From: Termitomyces sp. T153
Lineage: Eukaryota; Basidiomycota; Agaricomycetes; Agaricales; Lyophyllaceae
Direction of reading: 5' to 3'
Assembly (NCBI GenBank): GCA_018296165.2
Contig: JACKQL020000010.1
Location: 1,054,001-1,118,000, forward strand
DNA: 64,000 bases
Below are positions 21,572-32,787 of this stretch, piece by piece. The position numbers and the translations under genes are program-made. Position 1 is the first letter of the stretch. Every line of letters begins with the position of its first letter. The notes below the pieces were generated by a model that was given only the letters and a program-made list of their open reading frames with translations, made no database searches and was not told the DNA's origin.

Positions 21572-22771
21572 TCACCCCTCCTCTAGGATGCGGTGCCTCA
21601 ATGCACTGAGTAGAAGAAGTCACAAATTGCCTGGTCAGCTGGTGAAATAGGGTAGATGCCTCAAATGGCTTTTGGAGCATTGGGATGCCTACAGTAGAAG
21701 TCCCGGACCAAGCCTGATGCATGAACATTAGCCTGTGGTTCCCAAGAGATGTCCTCAATACCGTATCCCTCCATTTCACCTTGAACTGCAACTTCCCTCA
21801 GAACACCCTGCTGTCCAAGATTTCCTCCACCTCATACTCCTCCTCATCATTGATCAGGACTGGTGGTGGGGGTGGCTTAGGGCAATGGCCTGGGATTGGA
21901 TTCTCTGGAGCTGGAAATAACATGACCACATTGAAGACTGGGTGCAGTTGGTGGAGGCCTGCTGGGAATTTAAGTTGGTATGCCAAAGGCCCTACCTTCT
22001 TCTCCACTGTGAAGAGGACAAGATGACAATATGACAGCTTCTGAGATGGCCTTGTTGTCTTAATGTCTGAGCTATCCAAGTACACATGGTCCCCGGGCTT
22101 GTAAACTGGAGCAGGTGTCCATCTGTGATCATAGTACCATGCCATGTCTTCCTTGGCCTTCACCAATGCAGCTTTTGCCTCCTTCTGTGCCCCCCTCATC
22201 TGATTCACAAACTTGTTGACAGAGTCATTCTCTGAGGGGCATGCCCAAGGTTCAAATCCCATGCGAGGGTGCCTGCCAGTGTCCAGGAAGAATAGAGTCA
22301 TCTGCATGGAAGAGTGAACATGGTTGTTGTATTGGAATTCTGCATCCAGCAACAGCTCATCCCAGTCATCCTGCCTCTTATAACAAAATAGGTGGAGATA
22401 CTGTTCCAGTTCCTGGTTCACACATTCTGTCTGCCCATTCAACTGAGTGTGATAGGCTGTGGTGGTATGGAGCTTTACACCTAGCAGGTGATACAGCTCT
22501 TGAGTGAATTCTGCCACAAACTGAGGGCCTTGGTCTGAGACATACCCATCTGACAGACTGTGGAGTTTCCAGACATTCTTTGGTACAGGCTGGCTGCTCC
22601 CAAGGCAGAGCATGTGGTGTAGGTAGGTATGAAGTGAGCCTGTTTGCTGTAGAGGTCCACCACTACCATCACAGCATCATACCCATGAGCATCTGGGAGT
22701 TCCACAATGAAATCCACTGATGCAACACTCCAGCAAGCAGCTAGAATAGGAAGTGGGTGGAGCTGGCCCAT
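21572..22771 (-). pseudogene. Gypsy integrase with chromodomain (family A)
   Basis: The integrase core reads VDFIVELPDAHGYDAVMVVV (first Asp), then SDQGPQF-type sequence with GPQFVAEFTQELYHLLGV and NGQTECVNQELEQYLHLF (catalytic Glu). The C-terminal GPxxY-like part is VGPLAYQLKFPAGLHQLHPV. The chromodomain follows as EEYEVEEILDSRVF and QFKVKWRDT. It would integrate element cDNA, with the chromodomain targeting heterochromatin. The parts lie in two or three frames, so it is inactive. Confidence 0.85.
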
Positions 22772-22837
22772 GGGTGCTTGGCAGTGAGGTTTGGTGTGGA
22801 GACAGAGGTCACAGGTGCTAGTGTAGGTGCCTACATA

Positions 22838-23508
22838 TCAGGAGATCTGTGGCCACCAATAGTTCCAGGATACCAGCTCTAATGTCTTCCACCTTCCAGG
22901 ATGTCCAGCCACCTGAGAGTCATGATGTTGTTCTACAATGTGCTGGCAAAGTTCTGGAATGTTAGGCACATGAACGCATCCTCTGAAGGTCAGCAGCCCA
23001 TCCTGAAGACCCCACTCATCAGCATGCACTGACTTGACTCCACTTGCCCTTTGAGCTTGTAAGGCCTGTGCAGCCTGGGCAACTGCATCCTCTTGTGCAT
23101 CCTCCTGGTTCCCTTGTTGAATGTTCCTAAGGATGTTTGCCTCATCTCCTTGAGCCACAATCCCTTCTAGTGCATGGATGGCAAAGAGCTCTGGCTTGAG
23201 GAGGACAATGTTGTCATTATCTCCTGCTCTAGTACCGTGGTCAGCCCACCTGGACAGTGCATCTGGTTTGCCCATGCTCTGTCCTGGTTTGTGATGCAAT
23301 GAGAAGTCAAAGTTGGCCAGATACAGAGACCATCAAGCTTGACATTGATTGAGTTTCTTAGTGGAACAGAAGTACTCCAGGTTCTTGTGGTCTGTCCAGA
23401 CTTCAAACTTATGCCATGCACCCTCAAGGAAATGCCACCATTCCTCAAAGGACCAAATAATTGCCAGCATCTCCTTGTCATGGATCTCATAGTTCCATTC
23501 CACTGCAT
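22838..23508 (-). pseudogene. Gypsy RNase H and integrase zinc-binding region (family A)
   Basis: Minus-strand frames hold the end of RNase H (DALSRWADHGTR after GQSMGKP) and the HHCC-type segment LCQHIVEQHHDSQVAGHPGR followed by W-x-x-L-E-L-V-S-x-N-Y-W-W-P. A frame change separates the two near 23200-23300. Confidence 0.75.
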
Positions 23509-23745
23509 TAAGGCTTTTGGAGTAGAAGGCTACTGGATGCTATTTGCCATCCTTTTTGACTGCTGGGAGAGGACTGCCCCTGTAGCAAAGTCTGAGCTAT
23601 CTGCTTCCACACAGAATGGAGAGTTATTGTCTGGAAACAGGAGGACTGGCTTTGAGGTCACAGATTGCTTGAGGGCATTGAAGGCAGCTTGCTGTGGGGG
23701 CTCCCACCGCCATGCAGTATCCTTAACTGTGAGGTTGAAGAGGGG

Positions 23746-24760
23746 TCATGCATAGTGGGAGAAATCCTGTATGAACCTCCGATAGAAATTGACAAACCCA
23801 AGAAAGGCCTGAACTTCTTTCCTGTTCCTTGGCTCAGGCCACTCTGCTACATCTGCCACTTTAATGGGGTCCATCTTGGCCATTCCATGCAAAATGATCA
23901 AACCCAGGTACTCCACTTTAGTCTGTTCAAATTCGCACTTCTCAGGCTTTAAATAGAGCTGGTGTTGGCAGAGGTGTTCCAAGACCATGCATGTGACCTG
24001 GCAATGCTCCTCCAGTGTTCTTGTGTAGATGAGGATATTGTCAAGATACACACAGACAACACCTTCCACAATCAGATCACAGAAAATGTCATTTATCATA
24101 GTCTGGAAGGTGGCTGGACTATTGGTGAGACCAAAGAACATTACCAGAGGTTCAAAGAGTCCACGATTAGTTTGGAATGCTGCCTTCCACTTGTCCCCTT
24201 CTTTGATGCGTACATTGTTGTAGCCCCAGCAGACATCCAACTTTGTGAAATAGTGTGCACCTCAAAGGTTGTTGACAAGTTCTGAGATGAGTGGCAAAGA
24301 ATAGCAGTTCTTCACTGTCATTGCATTCAGGACACAATAATCCTGAACCAGACAAAGAGACCCATCCTTCTTCTTGATAAAGAAGACTGGGGAGGCCATT
24401 GGAGACTTGGAGGGTCATATTCATCCTGAGCTAAGGTTTTCCTGCAGGAAAGTGTCCAGCTCATCCTGTTCACAGAGTGCAAGTGGATAGACCTTGCAGC
24501 TAGAGGGCTCCACATCTGGCATCTGGTATCAGCTCAATTGCATGATCCCACTGCTTGCGCTCTGGAAGTAAATCAAAGGAGGCCTTGGAGAATACATTCT
24601 CAAAGTTGTGGAGGTGATTGGGAACAGTGCTATAGAAAGGCTTGGGCTGTGAGTTTGCTGCAAATGCCTCAGCCAGATGCTGAAAAGTCATCTGACTGGC
24701 CAGAATCTCTGCCACTGTAGGAGGGGGGCAGAGGGTTGTAGCATAGATCCAATCACCCAC
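23746..24760 (-). pseudogene. Gypsy reverse transcriptase (family A)
   Basis: The segment MDVCWGYNNVRIKEGDKWKA carries the first catalytic region, and FGLTNSPATFQTMINDIF follows. VCVYLDNILIYTRTLEEH is the YxDD box with the second Asp read as Asn. The thumb region reads FLGFVNFYRRFIQDFSHYA. Upstream frames at 24167-24760 hold the N-terminal RT sequence, including FENVFSKASFDLLPERKQWD. The frames are broken, and the catalytic box itself is altered. Confidence 0.85.
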
Positions 24761-24875
24761 CTCTATAATCTCATCTGAGGACTCTGCATCTGGAGTATGG
24801 GTCCATTCTCCTTCACCTTCCTCTTCCTCTAGAGATTCACACCCAACACCTTGGACATCCTCGTAGAGGGCCTCT

Positions 24876-25634
24876 CTATGAGGGAATGCCAGAGGGGGGG
24901 GGACTCAGGAGGTCAAGATCAGCATAAGGGAGATGCCCAGTGTGACAGGCACACACAGCAGCATGCTCACAAACATTGGCTCTCTGCTCTTTATGGGCTT
25001 CTTCTGCGCAGGTAATGCAGTGATGTGGGTAACAACTCATCTTCACCTCACCCTTAGTCCAGTCAATCTCTTGGTTGTGTTCATGTAGCCAGGTGAACCC
25101 CAAGATCATGTCTTGCTTTCCTAAACTAGTGATGGAAAAAGCAGCTTGCTCTGAGTGGTCTTGGTAGTGGAGGACAAGGTCCACCACAGAGCAAATAGAG
25201 CCAGCTTCATTGAGTGTACCATCAACATTGTATACAGGGATGGGATGAGAGAGGGGGCAAATGGTCAGGCAGTGTTGTTGCACATAGTCAGTGTCAAGGA
25301 AGAGGCCTGTTGCACCACTGTTAAGGAGGGCAACCACATTTCGGATCTGCTGGGTGTCTGTCATCTCAATTTCCACCTGTAGCTTCAGGGAGTTGGTAGA
25401 AGGAGTGGAAGCAACAACATAATGATGGGGGAGGCCACATTCCCATGCAGGGATCCAAAGGCATGGACTAGGGAGTGTGTTTCCAGCTGAGGCTTTAGCT
25501 GGAGAGGGAGTTTGTACATCTGAGGAGGGGCTTATCATTTCAGGCATAGTATCAACAATGGCAACAGATATATTTGATTCTATGGACAGGGGGGCAAAAC
25601 AATTAGTACTGGGCAATGGGGGCATACTGGTCAT
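24876..25634 (-). pseudogene. Gypsy aspartic protease region (family A)
   Basis: This 252-residue frame contains VVALLNSGATGLFLDTDYVQ, the position of the retropepsin D-[ST]-G-A motif with Asn for Asp. GKQDMILGFTWLHEHNQEID follows, the conserved I-L-G-x-x-W-L block. The protease would mature Gag-Pol. The same Asn occurs in the family-A copy at 1158-1370. Confidence 0.8.
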
Positions 25635-25645
25635 CTGTTGCCCTT

Positions 25646-26948
25646 TTAAAAATCCTCAGACTCTGTAGGAACTTCCTCCAATACATTGGCCACTTCCTCA
25701 GAATGGACAGCTATAGGTGCATCTAGAAAGGGGGTTCCTGTGGCATCCCAGGCTGCAAGGAGTTGGATGAGCAGCTCTTCTTGCTCTGATGCTGACAAGT
25801 AGCGAACTTCTAGCCCTTGAGAGCAGCAACGGGCAAAATGACCTGCCTTCCCATAGCATTGACACAGCAAAGGGGTAGTGGACCACTGTTGGGAAGCATC
25901 AACATACATTGGGACTCCTTGGGGTAGGAAGTGCAGGGGAGCAACATGAGGTATGAACGAAGGAGCTGCACCTGGTTGTGAGGATGCTAATGCAGGTGCA
26001 GAAGAGGGAGCTTGGGGGGTGAACTCTCCACAAGGAAAAGGGAAGGTCAAGAGTTGTATCCACTGCAACTCACATTGCAGTTCTATGAGCTGCCACTGCT
26101 TGCATGCCACCTTGTACCAGGTATTGACATGCTCATCATCTGGGCACCCCTCTGCCATGCTGTCAATACAATCCCTGAGAGAGGGGTGGAGTCTGTTATA
26201 GAAGGTTAGGTGGAGTTGTAGACTGTCCAGATATCCAGCCTGTTCAACTAAGGCATGAAAGGAGTCAATGTACTCATCAAGTGACTGCTTCTCTTGACTA
26301 TACTGAGTTTGGTCTTGAAGGGAAAGAGCTGTGGTTCTGGCAAGGTCAAGGAGGAAAAACTCTGCTCAGAACTCCTTCTCAAACTCCATCCAGCCAGAGA
26401 AACTCCCCACTCCTCCTGGGCATTGAAAGATATGCAGGGCATAAGTTGAGGCTAGACCAACCTTCATGTAGGAGAGGACCCAGGCAATTTTCAAGGCATC
26501 TGAGGTAAAGGCTTCACCGCTCAGCTGGATATAGGTGATGCAGGACTGGAGGAAATGTTCTCCAGACTTACAATCTCCATCATATACATCAGGGAGTGCA
26601 GGACAAGGGAGTTTGGAACAAGGAGCTGAAAGGCCTAAGCCAGATGCAGATACAGACTGTTCTGCAGCAGCTGGAGCCAAAAAGCCTGAGCTAGGTGCAG
26701 ACACAAACTGTTCTGCATCTGCTGGGGGCATCAAAGGAGTGGTAGGAGCAAGGGGGAGACAGAAGGGCTTGTAGAGAAAGGGACACTGCTTCAGTAGTTT
26801 GACAGAGTCCAGTGAGTTCAGCTGTGTGGGAAGTAAGGGAGGCTTGGGTAAGTTGAACCTGTGTCTCCAGGGACAGCAAACAACTCCAGGAATTGTCCTG
26901 GGGGCTTGAAGCGTCAGGAGGAGGTGCTGGAGTGGTTGGCTGGGTCAT
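25646..26948 (-). pseudogene. Gypsy Gag (family A)
   Basis: Order on the minus strand: N-terminal Pro/Ser-rich segment with coiled-coil potential (SLETQVQLTQASLTSHTAEL), a capsid region (GEHFLQSCITYIQLSGEAFT, WVLSYMKVGLASTYALHIFQ), then a degenerate zinc knuckle (CQCYGKAGHFARCC). The frame shifts at least twice, near 26160-26370 and near 26700. This is the structural particle protein of the element. Confidence 0.8.
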
Positions 26949-27065
26949 AGGAAGGGCACAGAGGCACTATGACACTGGTGGGGGAGAGACCTTTTGAGGA
27001 ACCAAGTAGAAGCTCAAGTAACTAAAAAGGGGGCTCCCAGACCAAATCTAGAAGACTTGTTCTGC

Positions 27066-27506
27066 TGTAAGGATGACCTCTGGAGGCTGTGGCTCAATCA
27101 CACAGCTGGCAAAGGGAAATCCAAAGTCTATTTAGTACTGTACAGTGTCTACTGAGATAACTACTCACCTGGCAAAGGGAAATCCAAAGAGAACAAGTCT
27201 GGGGATTCCCTAGGCCAGGTGTGACGCTTCAGAGGCTTCAGAAGTATGAGAAACAACTGTACAGTATGACAGAGAAAAAAGACACAAGTGATGTGTCAGC
27301 AATTGGTCAGCAGTTACATAAGCCAGTGGCAGTGTCAAAAGGGCCACACTTGTCTAAATTATTGACAGAGAACTGGTGCAGACTGAGAGCTGAAACTAGG
27401 ACCAATAGATAGGGAAAAGGAAGGAAAATAAAGGAAAACTATAATGGAGCAAATCTGACAAGAACTGGAGAAGGAGAAGGGGAAACAAGTGAGATGTCCC
27501 CTGACA
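27066..27506 (-). repeat. 5' LTR of the nested gypsy (441 bp)
   Basis: On the plus strand it starts TGTAAGGATGACCT and ends GTCCCCTGACA. The adjoining GCTGG at 27507-27511 pairs with 21126-21130. Confidence 0.92.
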
Positions 27507-27699
27507 GCTGGGTTGCAGGAGCCATAGTACCAGATTACATGTGGTATTGATAATAACAATGGGGCAATGCATGCCCTTGAGACAAAACAACATGTGGAGT
27601 CATATCAAATAGTCAGATATCAAGTAGGGATGGTGGGTCCACAGAAAAAAAATTTTTGGTTGTCAACTTCAGGATGTGAAGCAGCACACTCCCATAACC

Positions 27700-28055
27700 T
27701 GTTAGAAGTTGGCCTTAAGTACACAAGTAAGTATGTGACCTCAGTTGTCATATACTTGACTCAGCAGGCCTACCTAGGTACACAAGTAAGTATGTGACTG
27801 TAGTAGGACCTTTTGTAAGTAATGTATTTGTCATCGGTAATTACATTTACTCACCCTCAGTCAAGTATACAATGACTGAGGGTGACTGTACTATGCACTG
27901 GATATATATATGTCCTTGACTGAGGGTGACTGTACTATGCACTGGATATATATATGTCCTTCAAGTCCGGTCAGGGTAGATATAAGTAAATTGCACTGAC
28001 CCTTTTTCCTATCAGGCCCAAGCCCACTTACAGTGTAATCTGCTGGTCTCTAACA
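27700..28055 (-). repeat. 5' LTR of the copia element (356 bp)
   Basis: It matches 16293-16583 but is longer through a tandem duplication of a block ending GGATATATATATGTCCTT (about 27870-27960) and an extra segment TGTAGTAGGACCTTTTG. Of about ten CpGs in the 3' LTR, eight are TG or CA here. Confidence 0.92.
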
Positions 28056-30045
28056 GCAGTGCTTTGACAATGTCACCTTTCAATCAGTTACATTGCTTAG
28101 TAATAGTCAAACTTCCCTGTGAAAAAGCACACTTGCTTGAAACAGAGGATGCCATGATTGATAGATAGTCATGAGCAAGAGATCCTCATGCAGGATGAAA
28201 TCAATGAGCATTGAACTGAAATGAAAATATAAGTAACGAAAAAAGTATGGGAGATGAAAAGCCAGAACTCATGCCCCACCACTCAATCATTGACCAGCCC
28301 TCTGATATCACTTCTTTAGCATTAATATACTTGTTAAAGTACTGCAACCAAGGCTGATTTGGATCCTCTGTAAGAATTGGGGTGGCGGTTTTGTGCTAAA
28401 TTAGCATCATTGGACATGTCTTCATTCTTGTCATCACTAAGTTTGCACAGAAGAATATTCAACCCCTTTGTGGATGATTTTGGAGTCTCCATCTTCTTCA
28501 GCTCTCCTGAATCCTTAAAACAGAGGAATCACTCCTGAAACTTTGTCAAGTGAATGTGCTGTAGATTAGTCACTGTCAAAATGACTTACCACCTTCTTGA
28601 TACATCTCAAAACTTCTGCTTGGAGGTTCTTCAGCCAATGCTTTGTGAAATATGACATCTTTTCTCTCAGATCAAGAACTGAGAGTTATCCCATGAGTGC
28701 AGCAAAATTTAAAAAAGAAGTATCATACATACTCATAGCCATAATGTATGCTGGTGAGTCTGTTGTCTTCTCATAGTATTCATTGATTTTCTGACATGCA
28801 GCCCACAATGCCAAGGAAAAAGGAGTATACCTTTGGACAATTAGCACATGATGACCAGGCTCTGTCAAGGGCCTCAAGTGCAGGAATGGCTGGATGGAGA
28901 GTTGACACTCAATCGGATGAAAATGCTTGCTGAGCATTGTCTGCATGCTATCATACTATCAGTGAGGGTAGGGTGAGAAGGGGAAGAGTACATACAGTAA
29001 AGAGATCTGTAAATGATTGGACCTGCATCCACTCCTCATTATTCAGCTCAAGTGTGCATATCTTATCATGCTTCAAACTTTCATTCTCTTCCCAATGTAA
29101 TGCATCAACCAAAGTGTTGATGTACTGAATCAATTAGGTCACAAGATTTACAAAAGAGTCAACATGCTTGGTACTCACCTCTTTGTTTCTATCTCCTCTG
29201 TCAAGCATTCAAAATGTGGATGACCACCAAACTTTCATGTTGAGGATGAGTTGAACAGGCTTTGAAACACCAGCTTTGGTCTGAATAGTCTGCCATATTT
29301 CCTTCCTCTTCGAAGATGATTGCTCCTGATATGGATCAGAATTTTAATGATATAGTGAGCTGAAAAGAATTTCCTACCTTGACTGTAATTGCACAGACTA
29401 ATCCAACCTCATCTTGAGTTGTCAGGACATGAGCTTCAGGGTTCTTGGGGTCAAAATGTGGAGTTTTGCTGTATGCTGATATAAGGCACTGTGTAGCTAA
29501 GTTGATCACATGTGCGAGACAACTAGAAAAAAAATAATCAGCAATGTCAAATTCTCAAACATTAAAATCTTACTTGATTTTTTGCTTCTTCCATGGGAAT
29601 TCCTTCTCTGATGCATTCCTAATGTGTTGTGCAAATTCTTGGAGCATTGTGAAGTTATTTGGTGTGTTGTCACAAGTCATATGACCAATCTAGAGACAAC
29701 ATATGCATAAATGCTGAAAATTATTTTCAAATTTCAAATAAGAGTCACCTTGTGTGCAATGCCAATTCAGCCAAATAATAGAATAGTGCTTGGCCTAGAT
29801 GCTCCCCATTATGGACATTGCAAAGCCATGTAAAGCCCACAAGTGCACTTTTGAGCTCCCATTGCATTGGCACCGTTTCTTCAATCCAATGGCCAGTAAC
29901 TGCAAAATAGCCATCCATGTTTCCTGCTTGCCATGCATTGCAAGTCAGGCTGATTTCTCCAGACACTTTGGGGCCCTAATGATGCAGTAAGACAAAGAAA
30001 AATCTCAACAGCAGACACTTACATTGAGTTCTGCTTTGAGGTTCT

Positions 30046-31211
30046 TGTCAGGTTCCGCTGACCCCGGGGGCTCAGCTGCACTGGGCGAGTCCTTACTAGG
30101 CGGGTGTGATTCCCCTGCATTGGTAACCGAACACTCGAAGACGTTCCGGGTCCGGGTGGGTTGCACGGGTAGTTGGGGAGATGTGATCCAGACAGGTCCG
30201 GGAAGGTCCGGAGAAGTCGGATTGTGGGGAAACGAGACGGTCTTGGCGGGGTTCAGGCAGAAGGCCATACGGGAGATTTGCGGAAGCAAGGGAGTAGGTG
30301 GCTGTGTGATCAATGGGGACGGAGCCGGGGTTTGATGGGAGATCATTTGGAGCTGATGGAGTCCGGGACCGAGTGAAGAGTGAGGTTCGGACCTGGTAAA
30401 GGAGTGTCGGGGTTTGTAATCGTAATCGCGGAGTTTGTGAGATTGTTAGGGTTGAGGAAGACTTGGGTACAATGGTCTGACGGAGTCACCGAGACAGCGT
30501 CGGACGAGACAATATGGAACAGGAGTAGATTTTAGTGGAGATACGAAACGATAACGAGAACGATAACGAAATGGAGACAAGACAAGACCGGGAGACTGAG
30601 ATAAGACCGGGAGACTGAGATAAGACCGGGAGACTGAGATAAGACCGGGAAACTGAGAGTAAGGAGAAAGAGATACGAAAACGAACACGAAACACAAAGA
30701 GGAAACAATCAGACCATAGGTAACGTTAAGCAATATCAAGACTGGAGTACGAAGAGCTACTCGATGACTTATATACTGACTACCGGAGGACTTCGGGGTA
30801 CGTCAGCTGTGGCGGCGGGGCTTGGCGGGGCTTGACGGAGTGGGCGGGTGTTGGTTGTGATCGAAGATCGTGCCGTGCTGATACGTTGATGGGATCGCGG
30901 GTTGTCCCGAGGTTGTTGTGATACTCCGGAATAGGTCGGAGGAAGCAGGGTGTTGAGTTAATGATGGGTGGCGAAGATCAGGAATAGCGGGGGTGGTTCT
31001 CGGGGTTCGGGAAGCCCAGGGTAAGTGTCAGTGGCTGCGGGGCAGGCACCGAAGTTGGCCAGGGGGCCGTCGGAGTTAGCCGGGGAGGCGTCGGAGTTAG
31101 CCGAAGTAGGCGCGGGGCATGGGCGGAAGTTCGGCGGAGCGTTGGGGGTCCTTTTGGGGGTTCGGGGGTTTGATGGACGATGTGCGGGGTTTCGGGGAAT
31201 GGGTCGTGACA
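30046..31211 (+). repeat. Solo LTR, family B (1166 bp), target duplication GTTCT
   Basis: It starts TGTCAGGTTCCGCTGACC and ends GGGTCGTGACA, flanked by GTTCT at 30041-30045 and 31212-31216. It lies inside a hAT exon; excision with one GTTCT rejoins SFQTHLKN to LKAELN. It is rich in CpG, unlike its relatives in this window, so it is the least decayed copy. A 21-bp minisatellite (AGACCGGGAGACTGAGATA repeated about four times) lies at 30585-30660. Confidence 0.92.
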
Positions 31212-32460
31212 GTTCTTAAGATGAGTTTGGAATGACTGTTTGATGGCTGCTTGTGTCAACTTTTGTCCAGGAATCTTGACACCTTCAGTGGCATGTGATG
31301 CAACATCAATCATGTGCTTGAATTTTGAGTGTTTGAGAGCTTGAACAGGCTTAACAATACTTTAGACACTATTAACCAAACTGCAGAAAGTGTCACACCT
31401 GATCTGTAGCCACAAGCCACTCAATTTCAGCTCTATGAAATTCTTTGTGTGTGTACTTAACTGCCCATTCCTTGAGCTTCTTTTCCTTAAGATTGTGGTC
31501 CAGGGTTTGTGTCACATGCTCTGCATCCACCTTGCATTTCTTGATGTCACCTGGTAGTTTTGAATCAAGGCTGTTTTCTTGTGCCCACTTTTGGTATTTT
31601 CCCTGGTAAATTATTAGCATGAGGAGCAGAAAGTTCAAAGAGCTACAGACTGAATGATGTGCCTCTAAATGATGTTGTAGCATTGTAACCTCGTTAACAA
31701 TAGCTTTTTCATTGCTAGATAAAAAAAATCAGTCATGATGATACAAATAGAGATGTAAATAAAAAAACATCAAATCACTTACAGGCAGACTTTGCAGATA
31801 CAATACTTCTTCTCCTTCACATTGACATTCTTCAGGACTGGTTGCTGAAAGAACTGGTCAATATCACATCTCTTGTCTTCACACAGCTCTATTCCATCAG
31901 TGATTGATTGAATATTAATGTCCGCTAAGAATCCATCATCATCTATGGTCATTGGATTTCCAAGTCACATGCGTGCCTTCTTTACTATAATCAAGAACTT
32001 AGCTCCAAATGCTGACATTGTAAGTAAATAAATATACTCACCAGGAGTGTGGTGTCCTTCACTTTCATCAGCACTATCCAGAACAATTGGACATTTGCTT
32101 CCAGACATCCCTACCATGTCTGACATTGAATCTTGTTTAAAGCACAAAAATCAGCAATAGAATTGTCTATTACAAGCAAATCATAAATGAGCACTGACCC
32201 TGATTTTCATTGAGACTAACAGCACTGCTATCCCTGCCAATGGCTCCAGATTCCATTGTATCAGATACTGTATGATCTTTGCTGTTTTTGGAAGCAGCAT
32301 CTTGAACCTGCTGCTTGCAATAAGCATCAACAACCTTGCATTGGAAGGGGAGCTTTGGCTGCTCAAGATTGTTTTCATCTGTTGATTTGGTGGTTGGGAC
32401 AGTGCAGTGGGCTGGTTGGGTTTGAGTATTACTGCCAGCATCAGATTCACTGAGGGCCAT

Positions 32461-32787
32461 AGCACATTAGAAAAGCTTCAAATCCAAGGAAACTCGCAAC
32501 ATACTGAAGGTACTTAAGTTCTGAAACAAGCCTCTGAAGTTTGATCTCAACAAGATCCAAAGGGAAGTTCACTGCCCACAATAGTGCAGGGGTGGGTTGA
32601 CACACTCAGAAGGCCATGAGTCCCACACTTAGAGCATAAGAGCTTTTTCTTGCAGTGAACTTAAAAGGCAATGAAATGAAATTAACATGGTTGAAATATC
32701 AGGTGAAAGCCAGTGGGTGAGATGGATATGCGCAGGGCATAACTATCATCACTGTATAAACATTCCACCAAAAAAAAAAAAAAAAAA
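32461..32787. other. hAT 5' region and poly(A) tract
   Basis: This is the upstream region of the hAT gene, with no further frame. An uninterrupted run of about 18 A residues (near 32769-32787) directly abuts the right 204-bp repeat. Confidence 0.5.

Larger units (their letters stand above)
21131..27506 (-). mobile_element. Ty3/gypsy chromovirus, family A, nested in copia; target duplication GCTGG
   Basis: Both LTRs are 441 bp (21131-21571 and 27066-27506) and almost identical. The flanks are GCTGG at 21126-21130 and 27507-27511. Minus-strand gene order is gag, protease, RT, RNase H, integrase and chromodomain. A purine-rich tract AGAGGAGGGGTGA abuts the 3' LTR on the minus strand. Gag-Pol is broken into several frames and CpG is rare throughout. 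It interrupts the copia leader about 60 bp upstream of the copia gag. Confidence 0.93.
16293..28055 (-). mobile_element. Ty1/copia retrotransposon with nested gypsy; target duplication GCAGT
   Basis: LTRs lie at 16293-16583 and 27700-28055. Both have TGTTAGA...TCTAACA ends and are flanked by GCAGT (16288-16292 and 28056-28060). Minus-strand gene order is gag, protease, integrase, reverse transcriptase and RNase H, as in copia elements. A purine tract GATGAGGAGGAG directly precedes the 3' LTR on the minus strand. A family-A gypsy (21131-27506) sits in the leader just upstream of gag. Without it the copia is about 5.4 kb. It inserted into the C-terminal exon of the hAT transposase. The 16.3-19.5 kb half retains CpGs and a long intact frame. 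The distal half is CpG-depleted and broken. Confidence 0.92.
16088..32460 (-). pseudogene. hAT-family transposase gene, split by copia and a solo LTR
   Basis: The minus-strand gene runs from an N-terminal exon (MALSESDAGSNTQTQPAHCT, 32460) to a stop at 16088. Recognisable hAT segments in order are: KYQKWAQENSLDSKLPGDIK (about 31590), IDVASHATEGVKIPGQKLTQ (31300), SLTCNAWQAGNMDGYFAVTG (29950), NEYYEKTTDSPAYIMAMSMY (28770), the dimerisation domain NAKEVISEGWSMIEWWG and YLSIMASSVSSKCAFSQGSL (about 28150-28280), and an acidic tail EEEWDELLANDKEKDDLDMG (16110-16170). A copia element (16293-28055) and a solo LTR (30046-31211) interrupt it. With each removed together with one target copy, the reading continues (GDIVKALQCLKCAIQHDLLF across the copia site). 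Several stops elsewhere show that it is dead. Introns of about 50-60 bp are likely, for example after QAEVLRCIKK. Confidence 0.85.

Noticed and set aside
32742..32756. ATCATCACTG as the right-hand hAT terminus
   Set aside because: Only about seven bases agree with TAGTGATG at 15888, the GGCC subterminal repeats are missing and no 8-bp duplication pairs with the left flank.
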